64,000 nt of DNA, from assembly GCA_019009955.1 (NCBI GenBank), contig CM032229.1, forward strand, positions 151,477,001 through 151,541,000, in the 5' to 3' direction. Made by a program: the position numbers and the translations under genes. Below are positions 11,538 through 22,079 of this stretch, in pieces; the stretch's first letter is position 1, and each line of letters starts with the position of its first letter. The stretch comes from Riptortus pedestris. Its lineage: Eukaryota; Arthropoda; Insecta; Hemiptera; Alydidae. The notes beneath the pieces are model-generated. The model saw only the letters and a program-made list of their open reading frames with translations. It ran no database searches and had not been told where the DNA came from.

Positions 11538-11735
11538 TTTTTTTTAACGACCACTTTTTCCAACTGAGCCTAATTGGGACGGGTTATCTACAGGTTACCA
11601 CCCTTTTCTAGCCAGGTTGGGACTAAGCATTTTATTTAATGAATTTCGTCACTAAATAAACTCCTTTGCCCAGGCTGGAATCTAGCTCGCCACTCTAGGT
11701 TTACCGCGTGAGATTAAGGTCAAGACTTAAGTTAG
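11538..11735 (-). mobile_element. SINE copy, reverse strand
   Basis: GGGACGGGTTATCTACAGGT, TTTTCTAGCCAGGTTGGGAC and a B-box complement GGAATCTAGCTCGCC match the SINE in reverse. The left end follows a T-run, as expected for the tail, and the head is degraded. Confidence 0.7.
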
Positions 11736-12640
11736 GCGTGATTCTTTCTAGACCTATTTCCATTCGGAGACAACAGGAAACTAGTTATGTTATTGAGTGT
11801 TAGGAGAAGCTCCAAGGAAAGAGTGAAGGGGAAAGAAAGGGAATGGTAGAAATAGCCATTAAAATATGATAATGTGTTTGCGCCGGTGCTGCCCCCTAGC
11901 AACCACTACATTAACATAAAATCAAGAGGATGGATAGGATGAGCTTTCATTTCGACCTCCGTTATCCATTTGGATACATGTACAAATGAAGGGGGAATCT
12001 GCCGCCATTATTTAAATGAACCCCAGTTTCTAAATGGCATGAATGGGAATTTTAGGGAGCCACTGTAAAGAAAATACATTAGACCTTTACTGATTATCTG
12101 GGAGTTCGTTCATCAGTAGTCCATTTCCCGTTCGCCCAAATTGATTCTGTAATAATTAACTGTTTTTCAAAACGACTCTTATCTCTCGAATTTCCTGTTC
12201 CCATCCATATAAAATAAAATGAAAAGCAAATAAAATTTTAACATAATAAAAAAAACAACATATAAAACCTATTTTGGTCACATATTTTTTTTGGAAAAGG
12301 AAATTTTTAAAGACATTAATCGCACAGTAGACTGGATGGGTGTGGTTTCATCAGCGAGACTGGAAAATGTAAAGTTGAGAACACAACAATTATTTATTTA
12401 GCGTACAGAAAGCTTTTGGCGACAAACGAACACCTTCAGAGATTAAAACAAATCAAAACGAAAACTGCTGACAATTTAAGCGTTCATTGTTCCCCACTTA
12501 AATTTGTTCCAACTAAAATAATTAACCTCCTAATAAACCTCAATTCTCTGAGTTGTAAGAGTAATAATTATATGAAAAGGTTCAACAAATTTTAAGGAAA
12601 TATTGTTATCAAATACGAGTATATAAAATAAAATAATATA
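11736..12640. other. Single-copy-looking stretch with a GC-richer core
   Basis: No gene is seen. Bases about 11750-12140 are less AT-biased and contain no repeat that recurs in the window, so they are a reasonable place for regulatory DNA. A CTCF-like motif lies at 11887-11903, and a CTGAAGG/CCAAAAG motif lies at 12415-12450 on the minus strand. Confidence 0.35.
11887..11903 (-). promoter_or_regulatory. CTCF-like binding motif
   Basis: On the minus strand the bases read GTTGCTAGGGGGCAGCA. This closely fits the animal CTCF core CCRCTAGRKGGCRS, which is conserved from insects to vertebrates. It lies in the GC-richer, non-repeat block. A single motif match does not prove binding. Confidence 0.35.
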
Positions 12641-13440
12641 TAATATGGTTCTTTTTTTTTTCTCCTCATAGTAACCCTACAATACATGAACCCTTTGAAT
12701 GCATGTTCCATTGCCACATGACATATTACGTGTATGATTATGTTTAAATACATTTTTATTTTACAATATATACACGTTTATCAACTATCTACTCAAATAT
12801 AATATAAAAAAAAATAATAATAAAATAAGATATTAAAATAAGTGAGATAATTATAAATAAAATTAATAAACGAAATGAAAAAATAAATAAATAAAATAAG
12901 AACAAAAAAAACAAATCAATTAAAGTTAAACTCATTCAATGTTTAATTTGCGAGTCTATGTAAGGTAAATATATTGAATTATAATTCCCATTCCTCACAA
13001 TCAACTTTACATTCTAATGTATTTTTGCTTCATCCATATCTATACTTTTGATAAACTTTATAAGTTCATTATTATATTTGTTAAATATAATTTGACGTGG
13101 TTATGGCCAATTTCCTCCTTTTAGAAGTTATGTTCATTATTAAATTTGATCTATTTTGATTAAATGTTGAGCAGTCATAAGATATATGTAAAGACGTTTT
13201 TGTTTTCTGTGAGTCGCAAGTACATTTGTCATTGTCTTGAATTTTAAATCATGTTAAATAATATCCTGCCTGTCCATGTTCCGTTAGAAATTGTGTGCAT
13301 TTGTGATGATGACTCTGAAGTGTGTTGTAGTTGTTGTGCGTTATATTTGGTATGTATTGATGTAAGCAGTAAGATTTGTTACATGTCGTCCATTCTCAGT
13401 TCCAATTATATATTTTGTCGGTAAGTAAATCGTTTTTAAT
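12640..13440 (-). mobile_element. LINE 3' end relic (C-terminal coding plus 3' UTR), reverse strand
   Basis: The minus strand first carries a coding relic (about 13300-13090) and then an AT-rich 3' UTR. The UTR (12650-13010) is the reverse complement of 49940-50270 and also matches 61840-61960. Shared blocks include CATTGCCACATG/CATGTGGCAATG, AGTTAAACTCAT and TTAATTTGCGAGT. Three copies sharing the same 3' sequence, with different 5' extents, is the pattern left by 5'-truncating LINEs. Confidence 0.65.
13090..13300 (-). pseudogene. LINE ORF2 C-terminal zinc-motif fragment
   Basis: One minus-strand frame reads TEHGQAGYYLT, a stop, then FKIQDNDKCTCDSQ and KTKTSLHISYDCSTF. In many Jockey/R1/I-type LINEs the protein end has L-T-x-H-G...Y-L...F-K-I-x-D...C-x-C...H...C, and this matches position by position. 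The in-frame stop and loss of everything upstream make it a dead relic. It lies immediately before the matching LINE 3' UTR. Confidence 0.6.
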
Positions 13441-14157
13441 GTATTAGAGTGTATAATATGCTTATAAAGCATTTAAAGATAAGTTTAGGAACCCTGGGTA
13501 GAGTTGTCGGGAGTCAGTTCTCTTGGTTTCAGGCCTAGTCTTTGGTTTGTGCTTGTGTACAGTAATAGCAAATTTCCATGAATAGAAATTCACTCATAAA
13601 AAATGTCTATTAATGAATTGTATTTAGAAAGAAAGAAGAGAACACTAATGAAGTTCTAGTTGAATTGAGTATAAACCTTACCCCCTAAACGAACTTTCTA
13701 GCAGCGAAACATTTTTCGCGGCTTCTTTGAGTCTGATGTCACAGTCAGTTCAGAACGAATGCTTACAATGTGTTGTGCAATCATTGTCATCTCTGACATG
13801 TTTATACGGCAAGAAACACATATAAACGCTGAATTATTAATAAGACAAGACTCTTCAGTCACCCCGGCTGATTTATGCAGAATAAATCTCATCTTTGGCG
13901 GGAATTATGTTTTTAAGAAGCTAATTCTTTTTCATTGCTTGACCTCTTATCTTACAGAGATCCATAAATGACTAATGCCAGGTATATTTGCGGTTAAAAT
14001 TTATGGCAGTAATAAATGAAGTTTATTACTCTGGCTGGACGGTATGTATACCCCATAGTGTTAGTTAGGAATATTACCGAATAATGTCTTCGTTTGTGCA
14101 GTTGTATTGTATACATGAGTACTAATTTTAGTCTCGAGAAGTGATTATTCATTTCAG
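13441..14157. other. No recognised feature
   Basis: I see no named repeat or convincing coding segment. Short open stretches on both strands around 13700-13970 look like chance. Confidence 0.45.
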
Positions 14158-14210
14158 AAAAATCAGTCACGCATGTGCTGTGGAAAATAAGCACATTTGT
14201 CTCACGCTGG
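14158..14210 (+). repeat. Degenerate family H 5'-end fragment
   Basis: CAGTCACGCATGTGCTGTGG and AAGCACATTTGTCTCACG align to the family H 5' terminus and inner motif with many changes. It is an old copy left beside a younger one. Confidence 0.45.
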
Positions 14211-14274
14211 GTTATTATACGCCGATATGATGTGTATCTCATGGTGAGAAGAAGTGGGGTATATGAAAAAAAAG

Positions 14275-14703
14275 GCCCGTCACGCAGGGCCAGCGTAGAC
14301 TAAGCAGATTTTCCACGTGAAGATATACAATAGAGAGATCTCCATACGAGAGCCGAACAGTTACGGAAACGGCCGAACTAGCTTGTGGAAACTCACTCTT
14401 CCGTTAGCCACCCACATTTAATAAAACTGCAAATATCTTGGTTAATATTCAAGATAGAGAATAAATGTATAGAACATTATTTATAGTAAATCCAATTTGC
14501 AACAAGATTGATTCTATACAATTTGTTGATCCGACGTATGGTAACGGATATATACCGAATTTTCGAAAATCCCCCCCTCTAAACCCCCCTCCCACTAGTC
14601 CGATTTCAGCCATTTACGAACTTCATTTGTGTTTTTGCATAAATGTTTAAATATCGAGTTTGGTAACGATCAAACAAAAATTGAGACCGCCAGAGCATTA
14701 ACA

Positions 14704-14765
<62 letters not shown>

Positions 14766-14890
14766 TTTGAAAGGCCATCATATTAGACATCTCCTGGGTA
14801 GGATCAATGGACATTTGAAGAGACGTTTTGAAAATCGAGTCATGAGTACTACCTCAATAGCTGATTTACATTAAGGGAAATCTGCTAAAA
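14275..14890 (+). mobile_element. Family H copy, near full length
   Basis: It starts GGCCCGTCACGCAGGGCCAG, contains TAAGCAGATTTTCCACGTG, the CCCCCCCTCTAAACCCCCC block and a (TA)n tract at 14706-14761. It ends TTACATTAAGGGAAATCTGC then TAAAA. The hairpin's left arm has two changes. Confidence 0.8.
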
Positions 14891-15197
14891 AGAATTAAAT
14901 CCGCTAATACTGGTTTGGGGGGGGGGTCACCATAAATAATATAAACATTGTTTCTTCCGACTCATAGCATCCTCAAAGTTGGACCTTAATTATTCTCCAC
15001 TCTAAACCATACTCATCCAAGGCAGAATTTAGCTAGTACTTAATAATAACTGTATTTTTCCATGATACAATTAAATATCGAGTGAGGTGATGATCAACTA
15101 AAAATCTCTTTGTCTTAAATGGTGGCGTCACACAGAATAATATTTGCACAGTGAAAGTTCAATGAAAAAAATCAAGGCAAAATGAAGGCTAAATGAA
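14891..15197. other. No recognised feature
   Basis: About 300 bp of AT-rich sequence with a G9 run near 14920. Nothing can be named. Confidence 0.45.
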
Positions 15198-15423
15198 GTC
15201 CGTCACGCAAGGGCTGCCTGAACTAAGCAGATTTTCCTCGTCAAGTTTTACAATAGAGAAATTTGTATGTAAGTAACAGTTGTAGTAACGAATCTATAAA
15301 CCAATTTCAGGAGAGCCGAACAGTTAAGGAAACGGTCGAACTAGCTTTCGACAACTCCCGAATAGAACCGACATCAGCCGATCTCATATTTGAAATATTT
15401 CTTCAAATTACCATTGATCCTAT

Positions 15424-15475
<52 letters not shown>

Positions 15476-15912
15476 GTCTGTTAACACTCTAGTGGTCTCA
15501 ATTTTTTCTTGATCGTTACCAAAGTTGATATAACGTTTTATGTAAAAATAAATGTCAAGTTCGTTAATGGCCGAAATTGGACCAATGGGAGGGGGGTTTA
15601 GAGGGGGGACTTTCGAAATATCTCCGTTACTATACCTATCGAAAAATTGTATAGAGCCAATCTTCTTGCAAATTACATTTACTATAAATATTGTTATATA
15701 CATTTATTTCCTATGAATATTAACCGAGATATGTGTATTTTATTGGGCGTAACGGACATGATGAGATCGGCTATCTTCAGTGTAGTCTTGAGTTCCCGGC
15801 TAGCTAGTTTGTCCGTTTCAGTAACTGTTCTGCTCTCGTGTAATTTCTCTATTCCAAAACTTCACTTGGGAAATCTGCTTTGTTTGCGTAGCCCCTGCGT
15901 GACGGACGTTTT
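15198..15912. mobile_element. Family H head-to-head composite with two 5' ends
   Basis: Bases 15198-15388 are a plus-strand 5' part starting GTCCGTCACGCAAGGGCTGC. From 15389 the sequence switches to a minus-strand copy, ATTTGAAATATTTCTTCAAA, with a (TA)n tract at 15425-15468. It runs out to the complementary 5' terminus GCCCCTGCGTGACGGAC. The composite therefore has long inverted terminal repeats and no 3' hairpin. It could come from one insertion next to another followed by deletion, or from template switching. Confidence 0.72.
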
Positions 15913-15959
15913 TGTAAGAAGAAAATGGACTCGTAGTAAGTGCAAGGATATTTTATAAC

Positions 15960-17210
15960 GGTAACAAAGTTGAACTTTATACCTAATACAACCTTCATGA
16001 AGAAGAAATGAGAGGAGTGGCTGAATGAATACAGTGTTTATATAACATTGCCATATAACCACCAATTTATTTTTATTAATGAATTCAGAAAAATAGAGTC
16101 GTGCGAATCGTCCCCAGATTTCCATTTGTACACAGATGGATCAAAAACTGACGGAGGAGTTGGTTCAGCTGTATATACCAATGATCTCTCTCTGATGTAC
16201 TCCCTTCCCTCAGTAAGTAGTGTGTTTACTGCAGAACTTACAGTAATAAAAGCAGCTCTTAACCTATTGTTAATTGAGCAAAAGAATGCTTTGATTTGTT
16301 CTGACTCTTACAGCAGCTTAAAATCAATTGAAAAAATGTACAATAAAAATCCCATCTGTAAAGAAATCCAACAGATTTGGGAGGAATTGCACAAGAAAAT
16401 GTCGAATTTATTTGGGTACCAGGACATTCTGGCATAGAAGGAAATATGAATGCTGACGCCTTAGCCGCTAAAGCTATCACAGAGGGCACACTAATGACAG
16501 AAGTTCCGATCGCTGACGCCATCAATCATGCGAAAAAACTGGCACTGGAGCAATGGGCATGGCAATGGAATGAGTTGCGAGAAAATAAGCTCCGCACAGT
16601 AAAAAGTAGTGTGAACCCCTGGTATACTTCTACAAACACTAAAAGGAGGGATGATGTAGTAATATGCCGCCTTAGAATTGGCCACACAAGGCTCACTCAC
16701 CAGCACCTAATGAAAAGAGAAGAACCTCCAACCTGCACTGCTTGTAGAGTAGATCTAACAGTCGCACACATACTTACAGAGTGTAGAAGGTATGAGGACA
16801 CCAGAAAGTCCCTTGGTATGTCAGAAGTACTATCCGAAATACTAGGGGATGATAGTCACTCTATAAAAAAACTGTTAAGATTTTTAATAATTACTCGTTT
16901 AAATAAAGAAATATAATAGGACTTCAACATATGGGCACACAAGAAAGTGAGATAAATATTTATGTATCAAATTGATTATATATACAAAATACTGCTCTGT
17001 TTTTCCAAATTGTCACAGGATCGTGAATAGAGAACAATAGGAGAGGTGCAGCATAGGCGAGGATGACGGATGGATAAAAGAAGGGATCTCTGAAGAGAGG
17101 GACTGCCTAACACAAGGAAAGAAAACGAAAATGGAATCTTGACCACCTAGGCACAAATAACTCTGGCGATTTCGGTGCCTATTTATAATAAAATAAATAA
17201 ATAAATAACA
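15960..17210 (+). mobile_element. 5'-truncated LINE with RNase H domain
   Basis: The copy keeps the RNase H region, the C-terminal zinc motif and a 3' UTR ending in an AAATAAATAAATAAATAA tail (about 17190-17209). The reverse transcriptase domain is missing, as in typical 5' truncation. Its exact left edge is unclear, and it begins just after the family H composite. Confidence 0.75.
16048..16916 (+). pseudogene. LINE ORF2 RNase H plus C-terminal domain, one frameshift
   Basis: The first frame (to about 16390) reads FHLYTDGSKTDGGVGSAVY, then SVFTAELTVIKAALNLL and ALICSDSYSSLKSI. The second frame (to the stop at 16916) reads ENVEFIWVPGHSGIEGN then MNADALAAKA. Together they give the RNase H catalytic set D (TDGS), E (TAEL), D (CSDS) and D (NADA). 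After this comes CTACRVDLTVAHILTECRRY, the C-x-x-C...H...C motif found at the end of I/Jockey-group LINE proteins. RNase H would remove RNA from the cDNA hybrid. A single one-base indel near 16390 breaks the frame. Otherwise the sequence is well preserved, so the copy is fairly young. Confidence 0.85.
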
Positions 17211-17254
17211 ATGCTTTATTTAAATAATTTAATATCAATATTTAATTAGAAAGA

Positions 17255-17401
17255 TTCATGATTTCGATTCCCGAGTGCCAATAGGAATAATTAAATGAAG
17301 ATCTCCTGAGCATTGTAAAATGCATCGTCTCGTCCTTGTTAGAAGAGTGTGGTAACCTGTAGATAAACAATCAGTTTCACAAATTGGACGTTAATAAATA
17401 A
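17255..17401 (+). mobile_element. Degraded SINE copy
   Basis: TGATTTCGATTCCCGAGTGC, AGAGTGTGGTAACCTGTAGA and AATTGGACGTTAATAAATAA mark the B-box region, body and tail. The head is missing. Confidence 0.6.
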
Positions 17402-18170
17402 CATTTTTTTTTTTTTATTTATACGAATGAAACAGTCGGTTAGTTTAATAATTATCTCGTATTTTAAGAAAATAAATTATGTTCAAGCAATACGTCACTA
17501 TTGACAGACAATTCAGGTTTTAAAAAAATCAGGCATGAGGGGGGGGGGCACCCAGCAACCTGGTCCCCCATTAAAAATTCAAAGTTGACCCGATTAAAGT
17601 CTATGTTTGACGCTCATCTAGTTAATTGGGTACGTGTTAATGTCAAAAATTAAACCCCCCCCCCACTCGTTTTAATAGTTCTGAAGTATAGGAAAGTCAG
17701 TGTTGAAACTATACATAAACCAATCCACACCATTTCTGCATAGCATGGTGGTATATCAACTCACATGACACCCAAAAAACCTCTTTGGCAACCAGACGTC
17801 AATAGATTTACACATAGAAATTCTGACGAGAGCACCACATTACTATTTTTTACTCGTATTAAATAAAATGCACGAAATGTTATATAACACATTATTTAAA
17901 ATTTATTTAAGTTGAAACTGAAAAAAACCCAATGTATCAAAATAGCCATAGAACACGATTTACAGATAGTTTAATGATGAACAAAAATGGTCTTATACAA
18001 TTCTTCTGGATATATAATAAATACTGAGAAATTTGGAAGTTTCTATTTAACTTTCCTTTGAACCTCTCCTCTCCTCTCGTCAATTTCAATCATAAGGGAA
18101 AGTTTATTAAATGTTATGGCAGAAATAAATATTAAATATTAACGTTTTAGGCCTAGTCTTTTTTTGAGAC
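17402..18170. other. No recognised feature
   Basis: AT-rich DNA with a T-run (about 17405-17418), a G9 run near 17540 and a C10 run near 17655. No gene or named repeat is seen. Confidence 0.45.
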
Positions 18171-18189
18171 AAAGTCCAGACATTAAACC

Positions 18190-18600
18190 AAAGAATAACT
18201 ATGTACTGGTTACCCGGACATACAAACATTAGACAAAGCGCACAAGTAGACGAACTTGCCAAATCAGCTACTCAAAAAAGAACTCACGACAACACATACT
18301 GTACACATCAAGATATTCAAGCCCAAGCAAAACATATGATAATCAATTCATGGCAGAAATCTTGGTTGGCCATAACTGATAACAAACTTCGAGAACTGAA
18401 ACATATACTTGGTAAATGGCCTTCCTCAAAAAGTATTAACGAGGTTAAGAACTGGCCAATCACGACTGACTCACACTTACTGGAGAAGACGAACCCTACT
18501 GCCAACACTGCAACTGTAGACTAACTATTAAATATATACTTACTGACTGCTATCTAAGGACTCTCATGGACCGACCATACATTTTGACTGAATTACTACA
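18190..18600 (+). pseudogene. LINE ORF2 fragment (end of RNase H and zinc motif)
   Basis: The frame from 18201 reads MYWLPGHTNIRQSAQVDELA, the last block of a LINE RNase H domain. It continues WQKSWLAITDNKLRELKHIL to 18524. A frameshift just before 18497 moves the next block, YCQHCNCRLTIKYILTDCY, into another frame; this is the C...C...H-like...C ending. The upstream RNase H and RT domains are absent. WLPGH..I.QS is shared with the relic at 45.8 kb, suggesting the same LINE family, distinct from the 16-kb copy. Confidence 0.7.
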
Positions 18601-18620
18601 TTTCCGTAGCTAGTATATAG

Positions 18621-19255
18621 ACCGCGTATAACTTGAAACATAACAACATTTTCAAAAAAGTATAATGTAGGACAATGCAAGTATAATATATGAAAATATT
18701 TGCATAAATGAGCATACTTACGTACATATAATAAACTGATTACAGGAATTTTACTGATTCGAAAAAATCTAAATCGCCCTAGTAACGAAATGCGATTATT
18801 GTATGAATAAATAAATAAAAACAATTTTTTTGAGCTATGAGAGATTCGTACATATGCACAGACCTCACGTCAAAAACATTTAAAACAGGCTAATCAAGAG
18901 CCATTACAGGTAATTCTGATGAAATCTGAAAACGAAATGTTTATCAGAAACAATAATTTTTTTCCTTCATACAAAAAGTAAAAAGGATATTTAGCAGACA
19001 CATTATTCTTATCCTTAGATGTATTTGTAAGTCACGGAGTAACAAATTTAAGTAAGTCTAGAAAGACAAGACTATTTTGCTCCCATTTTTGTTAAAATGA
19101 CATGAGACGAAAAATTAATTTTTTTTCAACAACGAATTTAAATAGAACTTCAGATAAAACTTCAGTTATATTCGAACAGATGAGTAGCCACTCGAAAGTG
19201 TTCTCATTGAATTAGGGGTGAGAGTTGGAAATTAATTCAATCACTATTGTTTTCG
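18621..19255. other. No recognised feature
   Basis: AT-rich DNA with no named repeat or coding signal. Confidence 0.45.
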
Positions 19256-19339
19256 GAGGAAAATATCTGCTATACACTCTATATAATACAATGGGTACAA
19301 TAGAATTGAATATCTGCAATAAATTCTATACAATATAAA

Positions 19340-19553
19340 GAGTACAATACAATTTAATATCAGCCATACACTCTATACAATATAATTATATATTTACCAT
19401 ACACTCTATACAATACACCAGGTACAATATAATTGAATAGGTTGTATAGCACCTATTCAATTATATTGTACCTGGTGTATTGTATACAATGTATGGTAAA
19501 TATATAATTATATTGTATAGAGTGTGTGCAGATATTAAATTATATTGTACCCC
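19340..19553. repeat. Inverted repeat, about 100-bp arms, 12-bp spacer
   Basis: The arm ending ACAATATAATTGAATAG at 19440 is mirrored by CTATTCAATTATATTGT from 19453. The inner 72 bp differ at only about three positions and the arms extend further with more changes. The orientation of the 33-bp units flips across this centre. Confidence 0.85.
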
Positions 19554-19959
19554 TTATATTGTATGGAGTGTATGGCTGATATTTAATTATATTGTATAGA
19601 GTGTGTGCAGATATTAAATGAAGGATACAATAGAACTGATTATTTGCCATACACTCAATATAATATAATGGGTACAATAGAATTAAATATCTACTATAAA
19701 TTCTATACAATATCAAGAGTACAATACAATTTAATATCTGGCATTCACTCCACACAATATAATTACATATTTACCATACACTCTATACAATACACCAGGT
19801 ACAATATAATTGAATAGCTGCTATACAATCTATACAACATGAAGGATACAATAGAACTGAATAACTGCCATACACTCTACATAATATAAAGGGTACGATA
19901 GAATTGATTATCTACTATAAACTCTATGCAATATAAAGAGTACAATACGGGCACCAAAA

Positions 19960-20069
19960 TGTAAGGGTTTGGTGCCGAAACTAGGGACTAATGGCTTCCC
20001 CGCCCAAACATTTTGGCGCCGAAATAGCTTTATTATTATTACCGCGAAAGCTAACCGCACGCCCTTACA
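19960..20069. other. 110-bp GC-rich block with 8-bp inverted ends
   Basis: TGTAAGGG at 19960 and CCCTTACA at 20062-20069 are reverse complements and bound a GC-rich block inside the AT-rich array. It contains TTTGGTGCCGAAA and TTTTGGCGCCGAAA; the latter also fits an E2F-type site. The ends resemble TG...CA of an LTR, but 110 bp is very short and no target duplication is visible. It may be a small inserted element or a solo fragment. Confidence 0.45.
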
Positions 20070-20990
20070 GCTATAATAGAACTGAATATCTGTCATACTC
20101 TCTACATAATATAATGGGTACGATAGAATTGAATATCTGCTATAAACTCTGTACGATATAAACAGTACAATACAATTTAATATCTGCCTCTCACCCCATA
20201 CAATATAAGGGGTACAATAGAATTTAGTATCTGCCATACACTCTATACAATAGAATTTAGTATCTGCCATACACTCTATACAATAGAATTTAGTATCTGC
20301 CATACACTCTATACAATATAATCGAATATCAGCCATACACTCTATACAATATAATCGAATATCAGCCATACACTCTATACAATATAATCGAATATCAGCC
20401 ATACACTCTATACAATATAATCGAATATCAGCCATACACTCTATACAATATAATCGAATATCAGCCATACACTCTATACAATATAATCGAATATCAGCCA
20501 TACACTCTATACAATATAATCAAATATCAGCCATGCACTCTATACAATATAATCGAATATCAGCCATACACTCTATACAATATAATTTAATATCTTTCAT
20601 ACACTCTATACAATATAATTAAATATCTGCCATACACTCCATACAATATAAGGGATACAATATAATTTGATATCTGCACTCACTCTATACAATATAATTA
20701 AATATCTGCTATACACTCCATACAATATAAGGGGTACAATATAATTAAATATCTGCCATACACTCTATACAATATAATAGAATAAATGTCATACACTTGA
20801 TACAATATAAGGAGTACAATAGAATTTAATATCTGCTATACACTCTATATAATTTAAGTGAATATTTGATATACACTCTATACAATATAATTGAATGTCT
20901 GCCATATACTCTTTATAACATATTGGGTACAATAGAAATAGAATATCTGCCATACACTCTATATAATATGATGGGAACGTATAGAATTAA

Positions 20991-21409
20991 TTGTACAAAC
21001 TACTTGAAATCGAATACCAACACTTTCATCCCATGTTTTAATAAACTCTAATTTTATCTTTTCGATTTCTTTGTAGTTGGAGGTATTGTGGGAACTGGAA
21101 GAATGTAAACATAAGGTCTTGAATCTTTATTGCAGTTGTACCTTGTCGAGGTGCTAAGAACTCTGCCCATGGAACAGCAAGGGTAAAGTAGTTCCGAGAA
21201 TGTTGTGCCTGATGGACTTCGGAGAAAATCATTAAGGCTGATGTTTCTAGGCGGAGGTAATGACAGACAGGCTTAATAATGTCGCTATGCGGAAAATCGG
21301 GGAACGACAGTATGAGAGGTTGTCCCGATGCTACGACCAGAAGACCTTTATGTGCGAAATAGAAGGATGAAGACATTTCATTAAATAAGTGTGCTGGAAG
21401 TGTTCTCTA
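20991..21409. other. Unrecognised stretch with open minus-strand frame
   Basis: The minus strand is open from 21376 to 21038 (about 112 residues, beginning MSSSFYFAHKGLLVVASGQP), with no motif I recognise. Composition is less AT-rich than around it. It could be a chance ORF or part of an unknown element. Confidence 0.25.
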
Positions 21410-21539
21410 ACAGGTACTCCAAACCCCATCTCCTCTCTGTCTGACATCAGCCGTTCACGAACTTGATCTTAAGTTCTGCACAAAATTTTTAATAATCGAA
21501 TTTGGTAACAACCGACCAATAGTTGGAGCTGCTAGAGAG

Positions 21540-21570
<31 letters not shown>
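21410..21570 (+). mobile_element. Degenerate family H fragment with (CT)n in the microsatellite slot
   Basis: CTGACATCAGCCGTTCACGA, ACTTGATCTTAAGTTCTGC and GAATTTGGTAACAACCGACC followed by GCTGCTAGAGAG match the 3' half of family H. A (CT)n tract (about 21540-21565) followed by CACACACA takes the place of the usual (TA)n. Confidence 0.6.
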
Positions 21571-21572
<2 letters not shown>

Positions 21573-22006
21573 CTCTTTTATCCTCTACACCCGCTTTACC
21601 TGAAAGCTGCCCTTTATACAAGCAGTTCTTTCCATTTTTTTTTAATTTTTAATAGGTCACAGTAGCTCGTCCTTACTACTCAGAAAATGAGCAGTGAGGT
21701 TAAGCCTAAGTTCAATAAAATTTGGAGTGGTGAGCAATTATTTAAAATGGCCAAAAGTCTTAGGGCGCCCTCAATTGGAATGCCGCTGCGGGACTCCAAT
21801 AAAATCTTAAACTACACTTAATTTGCTATTTATATTAAATTGCCATACTTTATATTATTTCTAACTCACATTTATATCGTATTTTACCTGTAGTTGTTTT
21901 ATTTTCAACACTTCTGATTATGAAGCAGCATTTGATTTAAATGCGCAGAAAATTTCATTTAAAATAAAAATTGTATTTAAATTCTCACTCCTATCTTTCT
22001 CTTTCT

Positions 22007-22079
<73 letters not shown>

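Larger units (their letters stand above)
19256..20990. repeat. 33-bp-type tandem array with large internal inverted repeat
   Basis: Variants of CCATACACTCTATACAATAT recur throughout. From 20221 to 20586 the period is exactly 33 bp: about three units beginning AATTTAGTATCTGCC, then eight beginning CGAATATCAGCC. Outside this core the spacing is looser (about 33-50 bp) and units such as GGGTACAATAGAATTGAATA alternate. Bases 19340-19440 and 19453-19553 are inverted copies. A GC-rich 110-bp block (19960-20069) interrupts the array. An uninterrupted minus-strand frame exists only because 33 is a multiple of three, so it is not a gene. Confidence 0.85.

Noticed and set aside
14629..14874. Open frames containing long YIYIYI runs (also at 15263, 15425, 24596, 32696, 58251 and 63331)
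   Set aside because: These are translations of the (TA)n tracts inside family H copies, not genes.
19908..20501. Long minus-strand open frame with repeated 11-residue units (MADIRLYCIEC)
   Set aside because: It exists only because the 33-bp tandem unit is divisible by three and free of stops in this frame. It is interrupted by the GC-rich block and has no gene context.
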